From the NCBI RefSeq assembly GCF_958298935.1, contig NC_084922.1, forward strand, positions 4,590,501-4,654,500: a DNA stretch of 64,000 nucleotides, in the 5' to 3' direction. Positions within the stretch are counted from its first letter, which is position 1, and the number at the start of each line of letters is the position of its first letter. Origin of the DNA: Phragmites australis (taxonomy: Eukaryota > Streptophyta > Magnoliopsida > Poales > Poaceae). The notes under the pieces are model-generated. The model had not been told where the DNA came from, ran no database searches, and saw nothing but the letters and a program-made list of their open reading frames with translations. Of this stretch, positions 1 through 10,679 are shown in pieces. A program made the translations under genes and the position numbers.

Positions 1-1140
1 CCGATGAAGATCGAGAAGGTCTCTGGTCGGGTGCTACGGTTCGGCGCTGTGCCACGTAGGGGTTGTCGCCGCCGCGCTCGTGGTGGTCTTGTGGCACTGT
101 GGCCTGAACGTGGCGTGACGGTGCGGCCACGGTGTAGCAGCGTGTGGCGGCTCGGCTACACGGTGGCACGGCAGCTCTCCTCGCTGCTAGTGTCGGAGTG
201 ATGCCGCCTCTGCACCTGTGCAACCAGGATCTACGTGGTGCTGGCTTGATGCTGCTCAACGACGTGGATGTGGGGTGGTGATGGCGCAACTGGGGTGCGG
301 CCGCGTACCATGGTCAGTGTCTCGGTCTCCCCATCACCCATGGCAGCTATCGCTTCCGCTTGCTGCTGTTCTAGCAAGTCGGTGGCGTAGCGGGCTAGTG
401 ACGTGGCGTAACGAGGCTTTGTCCAGCTTTGCCTTGGGTTACCCTCTGCCCCTCAGTTTTATGTCGGCTCCTCCCCTTGTTGGGCTACTTATTTTTTTTC
501 GGTCCGACTCGCGGGGAGCCTTGTGGCGGGTGGGGGGCTTAGGGGCTCCACTGCTCGCGGAGTCTTGGACGTTAGTGGGGGTGTGGGTGCACTGAGTGAA
601 AGCTTTGCCCAGCATTTGACCAGGTCGACGATGGTAATGTCGCTTTCCTCCATGGAGGTGTTGTTGAAAGCGCCTCACCCATCTTACTCTCGTCGTGAGA
701 TCTCTCGGGTGAAAACCTTGTCCATGCCTGGATGAGCGATGACGACGTTTGGACGTTGTTTTCTCCCTGAAGACATGACCTTGGAGGATCTCACATCGCG
801 ACCTGGTGACCACCAGCTTTGTTGTGACGGGGACCTCCTTTCGGCGTTGGTTGCAACCACACCGGGCCACTGTAGGGGCAAGTTGTCAGTGAGGTCTCTA
901 TTTCTGTTGGTGCTGCGTCTGTTCCTCACGGTTGCCGTCTGACATGCGTTGGATCAAGTGGGCTACGGTGGAGTTAGAGCTGCTGCGTCGAGACGTCTGA
1001 CGAGCTCGGCAACGATGACATGTTGCAGCTCTCTCCCCTGACATTGTTCTGTGGTGGCCGTGGGTGGGAACGAGAGGAGACTATGACAGAAGCTGACGTC
1101 TGTGTTGGCTGAGCTTGGCGACGATGACACAGTTACAAAC
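1..1140 (+). other. GC-rich non-coding stretch, possibly a LINE 3' tail
   Basis: No reading frame here resembles a known protein, and the several short overlapping frames on both strands look like chance frames in GC-rich DNA. The text is rich in GTGG and GACGACG words and includes a phrase around 705-720 (ggtgaaaaccttg) followed by GACGACGTTTGGACG. From memory this style resembles the long 3' untranslated tails of grass L1-type LINEs. That is inference from pattern only; no reverse transcriptase is visible to the left because the window starts here. Confidence 0.3.
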
Positions 1141-1628
1141 TCCGTTTGGTTATTCCGATGTGTAGTAGAGTTTGACTTTTGTTTATCCAGGCACTCAAGT
1201 CATTAGGTTTTTTCTTCGGTTGGCCCTAAATCAACCGTGTCGTTGTTAAGCTTTTGAACCCGATTTCCCTTTAAACTAGGTTAACTCTCTTATTTTTTAA
1301 TAACATCGGTTGTAAACTGGATCAACTCTCTTATTCTTTTAATACATCAGCATCATTGGTGCCGTCCTTTCGAAAAAAGAGAGAATCTAATTAGACTTTA
1401 TCTGAAAAAGCATGGATTTTGCTTTTTATATATACAAGAACTAGCCTATTTCTTCCTAATCAAAATATTCATTTGACGAACATACGCTTTGAATTTTTTT
1501 TATTTTTTAGAAATGGGGAGCAAAATGCTTTGAATTCTGGATAATGATAAATCAAAATCATTTTGCATGGTCTAAACAGTAAAGTTGCCGCCTCTGCTAA
1601 ACCCTTCTCAGAGACATCCGGCAGGCCC
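1141..1628. other. AT-rich intergenic stretch with no gene seen
   Basis: This stretch separates the GC-rich block from the ATP synthase beta fragment. Two near-copies of a phrase (aactctcttatt) occur at about 1283 and 1329, suggesting a small local duplication. I see no coding potential. It may be the flank of whatever carried the ATP synthase fragment here. Confidence 0.4.
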
Positions 1629-2100
1629 ATGGAGCTGATCAATAATGTAGCAAAGGCCCATGGTTTATTCATCAGGAACTTCATCTGTTGCAATTTTCAT
1701 TTGACATCTCATTATTTTCCCGCTGTGATCTGAACTTCCTATTTATAGGTGGTTTCTCTGTGTTTGCTGGAGTTGGTGAAAGAACCCGTGAAGGTAATGA
1801 TTTGTGCAGGGAAATGATTGAGAGTGGTGCCATTAAGCTTGGGGATATGCAGGTCAGTTTATAAGTGAGATCTCTTTTCCTGATATGCGTCTTTTTTCCT
1901 CAATCAGCTGAAGTTTTTTACTTTTGACAATTCACCGTTGGCAGAGTGAGAGCAAGTGTGCTCTTGTGTACGGACAAAAGAATGAGCCTCCTGGTGCTCG
2001 TGCCCGTGTTGGGCTCGCTGGTTTGACAGTTGCAGAGCATTTCTTGAAGAACAGGATGTGCTCCTTTTCATTGATAACATCTTCCGTTTCACTCGGGTTA
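1629..2100 (+). pseudogene. Fragment of nuclear gene for mitochondrial ATP synthase beta subunit, introns retained
   Basis: Three short pieces read as consecutive exons of the F1-ATPase beta subunit. The first (about 1629-1663) gives [12 protein letters not shown]. The second (about 1749-1854) gives [16 protein letters not shown] and runs on to GDMQ. The third (about 1945-2097) gives [11 protein letters not shown], then [11 protein letters not shown] and LTVAEHF. They are separated by intron-like DNA with GT...AG borders. The third piece loses frame just before the region that should read [12 protein letters not shown], although the nucleotides for that motif are visible at about 2060-2095. 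The upstream P-loop exon and all downstream exons are missing. Because the introns are kept, this is a genomic-DNA fragment rather than a processed retrocopy. It is adjacent to a LINE. Confidence 0.85.
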
Positions 2101-2945
2101 GCCTTCAGTCCTTCACATTTTTTGTTTGGTGTTGTTTTGGTCTATAGATAGTGACTAAATCTTCGCTACGCGGTTTTTTTAATGGAACTCGTGGATTCCA
2201 TTAAACAACTGAAACAACTAAATCACCGTCCAACAAAACAGTTATATCAGATGACATACTAGTCACATTGAGGAACAATTAGTGATCATCAGCTAGAGCT
2301 ATATGGCTCGCAAGTGCATGGGCGACCTTATTACATGCATGTGGGCAATGAGAAATAATAAATTCAATCAAGTAAGTAACAAGAAAATTCTTAGCCTCAC
2401 ATATAAGCACTGCAGCCGCTAAGAGATTGAAGGTCTTAATGTTTAGTGTTGTAACCACGTTCACTACATCGACCTCCAAGATAATGCATTGAACTCCCAT
2501 ATTGCGAGCTACCTTGATTGCTTTCGAACATGTTGGGATTTCTACATGGAATGTGTCAGGAATATTTTTTAGACTTCCTGCACCTCTTGCCACGAAGGCT
2601 CCACTTTTAGCTATAATAATAAATCCCTAACCACCCTTCTTGATGCATCTCAGAAAGTTGCATCACATGTTAATTTTTAGCCGTTCAGATGACGGTTTTT
2701 CCCAAGCCACTTGGTTGGTCGATGGAGGTTGATGTGATATTCCAAACAAAGCCTTGTACTCATTGATATGTTTGTCCAACTGGTAAGCCAATGCATGCAT
2801 CCACGCTACTACAACATTCTTTTGCGTTCACTTTGTTTCTTTCATCTCAAAGTATCCATAACATCACAATGGCTCGTATTTGTACTGTTTCTTCAAGCTT
2901 CCACTAGTCTACAAACATCTCATGTGACGTTGGAGCACTTGCAAG

Positions 2946-2995
2946 TGCCTCCCATTCAATGTATAAATTATGCCTCCCATTCAATGTATAAATTA
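2946..2995. repeat. 25-bp tandem duplication inside the LINE
   Basis: The 25-bp unit beginning tgcctcccattcaatg occurs twice back to back (2946-2970 and 2971-2995) without mismatch. Because 25 is not a multiple of three, it shifts the LINE reading frame between the zf-RVT cluster and the RNase H part. It looks like a recent replication-slippage or repair duplication. Confidence 0.9.
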
Positions 2996-3418
2996 GCCGC
3001 TGACCATGTAGATTTGACATGTTTGCATTTGAATAATGTATGTCCAGCGTCTTCATCTAATCGCCTACAAACTGGGCATAGTGTATCAAGTTTAATCCCA
3101 CGTCTCTTGATATTCATCAATGTTGGTATACATTATGTGCCAATCTCCATAAAAATGATAGAATCTTGTTAGGGACCTCTGAGGTCCAGATATGAGTCCA
3201 TAGAAAAACTTGAGGAACGCTGCTTGAACTCAATGCATTCATATTGCATTTCTCCTCTCTTAAGGCCACGCCGAGCTTATATGCTGATTTCATTGTGAAG
3301 GCCCTTTTGGTCATAATGCCAAGCAACCCAATCTTGCATATTATCTTGAACAGGGATTCCTTCAATGATACGCAAATCATTTGCATTGAACACTTGAGTA
3401 AGTAATTTATGATCCCAT

Positions 3419-4885
3419 TGAAGGTAATATGCCCTAGAGGCAATCATAGAGATAATTGTATCATACGTCTATGTTCATATACTGCCGAATAATGTGTTGT
3501 TCCAAGAATGACTATTAATTATATTGATTGGAAAGTATGTAACTTATTCATGAAACTCTTTGTTTATATCATGATGTTATTCTTAGTCGATCCCTAGTCG
3601 CATATCATTGTAATGATACATAAGATCAGCACATGTATTGATTGATGATTACGTTTTATATATCATAGGTATAGAAATACCAGGTCAATAATGTGGATAT
3701 TTATGTTAGAGAACATGATGTTGGATATACCCATATTGAGATATTGTTGGAATTGTTGTTTATGATGTGCCATCAGTTGTTATCTCAAATAGTGTACATG
3801 CGAGATCCTTAGATTTGAGATCGTCATTGATTCCTAGAATGTGTAGTGGTATATTTTGGGGCTACCAAACGCTATTTCGTAACTAGGTAGTCGTAAAGGT
3901 AGTTTTCGGGTTTAACATAAAACATGTCATGGGGTATGAGCGATCAAGATGGAATTTGCCACTCCTTAATAACAGAGATATATCTTTGGACCCCTCGAGG
4001 TAGTTGGACTAGGAAAGTGCATGGCTATGCCAATATGATTAAAGAGTTAATCATGATGAATCCACTACTTGATCGAGTGAATGGTCGGGCTATCATAAGG
4101 GTGGCACGTACCTCGCCTTGAGCTTGACTGGTATCATGAGGTGAAGGGATCGGTGTATGTGTATATCAAGATTCAGCCGATATGATCTTTTATGTATATC
4201 GGGAGTCAACATGTCCTGCTAGGGACCGCTTTTGATTTTGGTTTGGAAAAGGTTTTCGAGTCGTAACCGTTTGTACATGAACCTAACAGGTCACACACTT
4301 AATGGGTTGGAACAAAACATATGAATCAGATTCGTATATGAGTTTTGATTGGATGGTGATCCATAAGAAGTTTGAGTCATAAAGGGATTTCAACGTGGAA
4401 GCTCATTGGCGAGCTCTATATAAAGACGTGGGTAGGACGTAATGAGGTTAAGCCACTCCGAAACCCTAGACACGGTCTTTCACATGATCTCTCAAAACCC
4501 TAGTCACGCATGCGATGCTAGCACATTGACACTCGATGTTTCTACCAATACGCGTGGATACCGTAGAGACGCTACTGCTATTGTGGCGCTGATCTTCTCG
4601 GCGAGTTGAACACCACCTGCTCGGAGTTGGTCGAGGAGCACGACCACCAACTCAGAGTTGGTCGAGGAGCGTGACCACCTGCGCAGGGCTAGTCGCGGAT
4701 CTGATTGAGAAGCTGCTCGAGGAGTTTGATGCGCACGACGTTAGATCGGTCTATTCCAACTCTTCTTTCCCCGCACTGCGTGTCGAGCGGTAACGATTTA
4801 TGATCTCCTACTAGCATGATTTCCTAGGTGAATGCAGTAGAAATTTTTTTATTTTAGGCTAACGTAGCCTGTCCGTTCTCCAACA
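3419..4885. mobile_element. Solo LTR (1,467 bp) nested in the LINE, TSD CCCAT
   Basis: The segment starts TGAAGG and ends CCAACA, so it has the TG...CA ends of an LTR. It is flanked by the perfect 5-bp direct repeat CCCAT at 3414-3418 and 4886-4890. Removing it together with one copy of the repeat rejoins the minus-strand LINE reading frame (…LISPIDGQW on one side, DHKLLTQVF on the other), which confirms both borders independently. An early motif, atatgccctagaggcaat, is the type found near the start of certain grass copia LTRs. No internal domains are present, so this is a solo LTR left by LTR-LTR recombination. A stretch with two near-identical gagttggtcgaggagc phrases lies at 4625-4670. Confidence 0.9.
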
Positions 4886-5461
4886 CCCATTGACCATCAA
4901 TCGGACTAATCAGGTCATGTACTCTTTGTGATGACAGTTTGCCCACGAATTGAACTTGGTTTGATCCTCTCGGTAGCCAGGGGCCATCCCAGATATCAAT
5001 CTAACTTCCATCACCAGCTCGCCATATTATGCCTTCTTTGAGTAGCTTTACTCCTTTTAGTACACTTCGCTAAGAGTAAGATATGCCTTGTCAAGCGGTA
5101 GCTTGTAGAAGGTTACCATCTAGGTAATATCGCGCCTTGAGAACTCTAGCACAAAATGAGTCCAGACTTTGAAGTAGTTGCCACCATTGGCGTGCTAGCA
5201 TGACCGTGTTAAAATATATGTAGATCTCGAAACCCCATTCTTTTTAGATGTTGTCAACATCTCCCAACTGAGCCAATGCATTTTACCTTCATTGTCTTAT
5301 TGACTCCATCAGAACCGGTAGATCATAGAGCTCAATCCTTCACAGAAGCTCTTCGTAAGATCAAACACTGAGATTGCATAAATCGGTATTGTTTGGGCCA
5401 CCACTTTAATTAGAACTTCTTTCCCAGCCTTCGATAACAGTTTTATTTTCCAGCCTTGTAT

Positions 5462-6480
5462 TCAAAAGCCTTTCTTCGATTTACCAAGATAAATAAGTAG
5501 ACCAAGATATCTCTCCTTCTTCGCTTGCCCTTCTATTTGAAGCTCAGATTTAATAACCAATTTGATACCCGCTGGAGTGTTAGGACTAAACATGATAGAT
5601 GTTTTATCCTTGTTTACAAATTTTCCAGAGTAAACCTCATATAAATTTAATATTTTCTTTAGTTTCCGAGCACCTTTTGGTGTTGCTTTCATAAATATCA
5701 ATGAATCATCAGCAAAGAAAAAATGGTTTATGTGCAGTGCGCTTGGGCAAATTTTAATACCCCCGATCTCACATCTATCTTCAACCTTTTGCAATAAGGT
5801 CGATAGTCCTTCAGCGCAGAGAATAAATAAATATGAAGACAACGGATTACCCTGCCTGAGACCTCTCTCCGGTTTGATAACATTTGTATAGCAGCCATTT
5901 ACCTTTATATAATATGTAACAGAGGAGACACATTGCATGATTAGCCCAATCCATCTCTTACAGAAACCCATCTTCCTCATCATGTCCCTTAAGAAATGCC
6001 AATCAACTCTATGGTACACTTTACTCATGTCAAGTTTGATAGCAGCAAGATCTTCTTCATTGTCCCTTCTTTTCTGAGGTAGTGTGTAGTCTCATATGCT
6101 AGCAGTATATTATCTATAATAAGCCGGCTCGGAACAAACGCATTTTGCTTGGAGAGATGATATCCGGTAGTATTTGTTTCAGCCGGTTGGCGAGCACCTT
6201 TGAGATGAGTTGGTACAACATGTTATATAAACTTACAGGTTGTATGTCACTGATTTTTCCTGAGTTTCTCACCTTTGAGATCAAAACCACCATTGTATCA
6301 TTCCAGCCCATTGGCATTTCTCCTCCAGCACCTCTTGTTTAACCTGAGGCCCAACCAAATGCCAATTTTTTTTAATAAAAAATTGATGGCATACCATCGG
6401 ACCCTGGAGCTTTCAAATTTCCAATGCTTTGGAGCGCTTCCCAAACCTCCTTCTCTGTGAAATCCTTTATCAGCTCAGAG
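5462..6480 (-). pseudogene. LINE reverse transcriptase domain, disrupted
   Basis: The N-terminal half (about 6480-6114) reads LKAPGSDGMP, then a segment with WNDTMVVLISKV and SKVLANRLKQILPDIIS. These are the palm and finger signatures of plant LINE reverse transcriptase. The second half (6028-5462, open for 188 codons) has GLRQGNPLSSYLFILCAEGL and the catalytic segment FFADDSLIF, where FADD replaces the usual YADD or FADD of this clade, followed by CEVYSGK-like and TSIMFSPNT. A frame break lies between 6114 and 6028 and a stop lies near 6490. The protein would copy LINE RNA at a nicked target site, but this copy is not intact. Confidence 0.85.
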
Positions 6481-6625
6481 TTCATACTCCGGGTGTTATA
6501 CACCAGTTAATATTAGCCAACAATTCAACTAGAATGACCCCTGCATGAGAAGTAAACAAATTTGTATAGTGGTTAGCTATAAAATGTTTCAACTCCTCTT
6601 CCCCCTCTACGTGGTTTTGAAGAAA

Positions 6626-7215
6626 AAAAAAAGATGTATGGAATAAGTACTCATGAACAATTTATTTTTCGCATCAATTGATATGTATGTAATGTCTTCG
6701 GCTTTATGTTGGTTCATTTCATTTGCACGATTATGACGGTGTTTCACATTCATTTGCTATCATGATGTTATGTGGCCACTGAAATTTAGAAGATGCTAAA
6801 GCAGAAATGCATACCTGCTGTTTATTTTTGGGAAATATGTTTCAAAGTTAGTCGACTTTTAATAATATATTTGAAGTTCATTATCCTTTGATCATATATC
6901 CCAAAGAAACTACTACATTTTATTACAAACTAATTATTATAGAACATATAATTAAAATATGATCAATTTCAAATATGTTATCAAAGTTGATCAAATTTGA
7001 GATATATAATCATTTTTCCTTTATTTTTTCTAGTTTTGGTCGAAGTTTCCTTCTCTGCTTTGACGAGGAAAAGGAGAAATCAAACATGTACGCTTCACAG
7101 TTCGACAACTTCCCAACCTCGCGGGAGGCCAACGGGATCCGCCACGGCGGTTTCCCTCCCTCTCCGCACGCACGGCCGCACGCGCTGCAGATCGCAGACT
7201 GCCCACGCGGCCTCG
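6626..7215 (+). promoter_or_regulatory. AT-rich upstream region of the oxidoreductase gene
   Basis: This interval between the truncated LINE and the ATG at 7216 is AT-rich up to about 7020 and then turns abruptly GC-rich. That is the usual look of a grass promoter and 5' leader. No convincing TATA box could be fixed. The upstream codons in the same frame as the CDS (from 6997) are not protein-like and are probably leader. Confidence 0.4.
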
Positions 7216-10200
7216 ATGCTTCTGCGCTCCCCGCCGCACCACCTCCGCCTCCTCTCCGCCGCCGCGCTCACGTCCGCCGCCCCAGACCCCCACCTCCGCC
7301 TCCTCTCCGCCGCCGCGCTCACGTCCGCCGCCCCGGCGCCGGCGCCAGCCCCGCCCCAGACCCCCACCGACTGGGCCAAGGCGCCCCTCGCCTCCGTCCG
7401 CCCGGCTACAGCCGATGCCTCGCTCTTCCACGTCTCCCTCGACCTCTCCGCGCACCATGCCCTCCTCTCCTCCCACGGCGCCGCAGGCCAGTTCCTCCCC
7501 TTCCGCCTCCCCGCCGCGCCCTACCCCATCTTCCTTGCTATCGCCTCCCCTCCTCCTCTCGCCGGGTCCTCCGCCGCCGCCTGCTTCGATTTCCTCATCA
7601 AGCGCCTCCCTGGGACCCCCTCCGCGCGGCTCTGCGACCTCCGCCCCGGCGACCTCGTCCGCGTCGGCTCCAGCGTCGTCGGCCGCGGATTCGAGGTCGC
7701 CAGGATAGCCGACGCTCGTGACGTCCTCGTCTTCGCCACCGGATCCGGGATCAGGTGCCTTACGCTTCTCGACCATCATTTATTTGTTTCTACTCCTCAA
7801 TAGGGGATAGGGTCAAACCCACATCTATTACACTACTATGCGATACACAAGTGTTCTATCCAAGGTCTCAATGATCCGCAGCCTGTTGCTATTCTGAAAG
7901 GAACAATTTTAAAACTGTGCTAAGCATGTTGAGTTCCATCTGCGTTGTGTTCTATTTATTACTATTGTCTGAGCTATTTCTGTAATTAATTCAGACCTGA
8001 GTCTACATTATTGCTTCTTTAACTGACCACAGACTGCTCTTGGTCATACTCCCTTCGCCTAAAAGAGAATTTAATTTAGCGGCTCTTTCTAAAAGGCGTA
8101 AATGCAAATAAAAAACATCCCCTGGATAAGCTTCGCGGCCGGGTGGTCTTCTTAATAGAAGGGACATTTGGTGATATAATCAAAATGCGCGCATGCCCAG
8201 TGGTAGAACATGACAGGCATAAACTGTACGATATTTACTTAGGTTTTTGCTTATTCAGATAAGTAAGCTATTCATTAGATGCAAAATATTTGTTTTATGC
8301 TGCCAAATGCCGTGCCGAATTTACTGACAATGTCCTATTCTTGATTTTTTTTCCTTTATCGCCTTGGTTGCATGAGCAATTTCCGTCTCATAGATAGCTT
8401 TGTCTGGTTGGTTCTATTGGATAATATATGGAATCCTGCTCTCCAGATAAGCTGTATCTATGTTATCAAAGCAAAAAAAGAAAAGAAAAACTCTTTTCCT
8501 AAGACTGTATTTACTACACCAATTCGTGGAAGGTGCAGCTGTAGAAGACATCACAGATGTATTAACATAGGAATGTGTAGTTCTTCTCATAATATCTCCT
8601 TCATACTCACTTTTTTGCAGTCCGATTCGATCACTTATCGAGTCAGGTTTTGGTGAAAAAGGTAACATTGGTGTAAACCTCTTTTATGGGGTTAGAAACC
8701 TTCAGAGGATGGCATATCAGGTAGGTTTAAGTCAGTCTTAGCCATACAATTTGTGTTATTGAATTATGTATATAATGGTTGGTGACTGTGCACTCTTACA
8801 GGAGAGGTTTAGTGATTGGAAATCCAGAGGAGTCAAAGTTATACCTGTCCTCTCAAGACCAGATAGTCAATGGACTGGCGAGCGGGGCTATGTCCAGGTG
8901 CTGTTATCTTCTACTCTTTGTTTATTTCTAGCTGTTGTGTTTTCTTGTGCTTATAGTGTTTGTTCTGCATTTAGCAGAATGTTTTCTCAAGGATGAAGAA
9001 GGTTGTAAATCCTTCATCCATGGGAGCGATTTTGTGTGGACATAAACAGATGACTGAGGTATGCTCTTATTGCTAGCTTTGCTCCATTTCTGATTCTAAA
9101 CATTGAAGCTAATTATTGGATACAAGTTGCCACTCGTAGCCCCATTTACACCCAGCACATTTTGATTGTTTGTCCATGTGTCACAATGTTTTCTTTGTTC
9201 AGATGCTATTTTGTTCTCTTCTTTGAACGTGTAAACATCATAAATGTTCCAACGTTAGAGATCAGCCTTGACATGATCACTTTAAGGGCCCGTTTGGATT
9301 CACAGCCGAATCGGGCGGAACGGCATCCAAACGCTCGGCATCGAAACGTTTCCGGGTGAAACGATCCCGTGAATCAGCACGAAACACCGAAACGGCTCGG
9401 AGGCCATTTCTCACCGTTTTTGCGCAGATAAGTTCGAACATCCCTCTAGGATTCAATCGATTTTACACGCAAATGCGACTAGTCCACATCGACTCGCCGG
9501 AGTATGGGAGAGCTCACCATGGATTTGGCTTGGACGAAGATGGCCAGCGGTTGCAGTCTTGCAGATCGACGACGTATCATGAAGCTCGGCATATGGCCGG
9601 CTCGGATGGAGACGGCGCACGCGCACTCGGCTCAGTAGCGAGAAGAAGGGGATGGAGGAGCGGCGCCAGAGCTGAGGAAGATGAGCCTGAGTGGCTTGGT
9701 CCAGCGGGGGGATGGTGGAGCAGCTCGGGGAAAGTGGCGGAGAAAGGCACAGTGGGCTTCCTGGAGCTCTTGGGCGGTGCTGTGCGTGCTCACCTGGGCT
9801 ATGGAGATGTGGAGGAGGTTTGCTATGTGTTCGGCGTGGTGCTTAGTGGAGAACAGAAATGGAGACAGAGAGAGCAGCGAGGAAGAAAAAACAGGAAAGA
9901 GGTGCTGGAGTTCTACTGGGAAGAGATAAAGGAGAGAGAGCAGTAGAAGAGGGAGGTGAGGCTCCTGTTGGTCGGTGTGGACGGTGTGTTCCTGTTGTCA
10001 CCACTCATTCCTAATCTGTTATTACAAATAAAACAAACAAACACCATAACAACACAAGGGCAAAATGGTCAATTGCACCACCATCCTCTCCTTCAAGAAA
10101 CTGAATCGAGACAGCTAGCCAAACGGTTTCCAGGGGTGATTATAATTCACCACAGAAACATTTCTAGAAAAAATCCAGAACCGAAACGTTTCTGAGAGAA

Positions 10201-10679
10201 ACCGGAACCCTACCAAACACACCCTAAGTTTTCTCATCACATAGCTACTTCATATAAAACACACAGTTGCATATCAGTACGACTGTGATTCGCAAATTAT
10301 ACTGTCCGTGCTCTGGATTTATAGTTATTAGTTTCTATTTTGAGGCGGACCATTCTGTCTACAAGTGGAAGTTTTGCAGCATAGTAAGGCTATATTGGTT
10401 CCACATATGAGGCACCAATTACCATATAAAGTTTGTATACCTAGTAATTATGGCTATATTCGTTACACATATGATGGTTGTCAAGTTGTCATTCAGGAGT
10501 AATAGTTTGCAATACTCCGCCTCGTCCTTTCTCTGCAATAATATTTCCTTCTTATAAATGTTGGTGACTTGATTCTGTACTTCCATGCTGATCTTCTATA
10601 TATTTGTATGTTGCAGGAAATTATTAGAGTTCTTGTTGCTGACGGTTTGTCAAAAGATAAAATCTTAACGAACTTCTGA
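7216..10679 (+). CDS. FAD/NAD(P)-binding oxidoreductase, chloroplast type (pKIWI502-like)
   Basis: The five coding exons are 7216-7754, 8621-8720, 8802-8897, 8978-9058 and 10617-10679, all with GT...AG introns. They total 879 nt, or 292 aa plus stop. The protein resembles the ferredoxin-NADP reductase-like family of Arabidopsis At1g15140 and kiwifruit pKIWI502. Residues 1 to about 60 are Ala/Ser/Pro-rich, like a plastid transit peptide. The body then shows the FAD-side segment FLAIASPPP, the nicotinamide-binding segment FATGSGIS followed by [11 protein letters not shown], then [19 protein letters not shown] and [12 protein letters not shown], ending KILTNF as in the family. The ATG at 7216 opens the first plausible frame with a transit peptide. 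Oddities are a 51-bp in-frame duplication in the transit region and a 939-bp transposon in intron 4 (9059-10616). The substrate of this family is not well defined. Confidence 0.92.
7240..7341 (+). repeat. 51-bp in-frame tandem duplication in the transit-peptide region
   Basis: The 17-codon unit ([17 protein letters not shown]) at 7240-7290 is repeated at 7291-7341. The copies are identical for the first 44 or so bases and then diverge in the last two codons. The insertion keeps the frame and lengthens the presumed plastid-targeting segment without touching the catalytic domain. The near-identity suggests a recent event. Confidence 0.9.
9286..10224. mobile_element. Non-autonomous PIF/Harbinger-like element (939 bp), TSD TAA, in intron 4
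   Basis: The left end reads GGGCCCGTTTGGAT and the right end, reverse-complemented, reads GGGTGTGTTTGGTA, giving imperfect terminal inverted repeats of about 14 bp. The element is flanked by TAA on both sides (9283-9285 and 10225-10227), the trinucleotide target duplication typical of PIF/Harbinger/Tourist. Subterminal parts carry related GAAACGTTTC phrases in inverted orientation. The interior holds a 196-codon frame without recognisable transposase motifs, so it is probably non-autonomous. It sits wholly within the intron, so splicing should remove it. Confidence 0.8.

Larger units (their letters stand above)
2172..6625 (-). mobile_element. 5'-truncated LINE (L1-type), minus strand, split by a solo LTR
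   Basis: Reading the minus strand from right to left gives an ordered non-LTR retrotransposon ORF2. It has reverse transcriptase (about 6520-5300), the linker with GIIWRAGDG and DIWDGPWLP (about 5050-4950), the zf-RVT region with FTMKSAYK, FLWRLAHN and a CPVC...H...C cluster (about 3300-3000), and an RNase H-like C-terminus with HCPHACNKVAHALAS (about 2330-2300). A T-run at 2172-2178 on the plus strand would be the poly(A) tail. No endonuclease domain is visible, so the copy is 5'-truncated near 6625. Stops, frameshifts and a 25-bp duplication make it inactive. It is interrupted at 3419-4885 by an LTR. Confidence 0.85.

Noticed and set aside
439..870. 143-codon minus-strand frame
   Set aside because: Arg-rich and without recognisable domain in GC-rich DNA; likely spurious.
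6975..7721. 248-codon open frame on the plus strand in a second frame
   Set aside because: Pro/Arg-rich shadow frame of the same GC-rich exon; the other frame has the family motifs and correct splice phase.
7030..7779. 249-codon open frame on the minus strand
   Set aside because: It is the mirror of the GC-rich exon 1 of the oxidoreductase; Gly/Arg/Glu-rich with no family resemblance.
9356..9946. 196-codon frame inside the intron 4 transposon
   Set aside because: No transposase or host-protein motifs, and it is wholly inside a terminal-repeat element; treated as chance.
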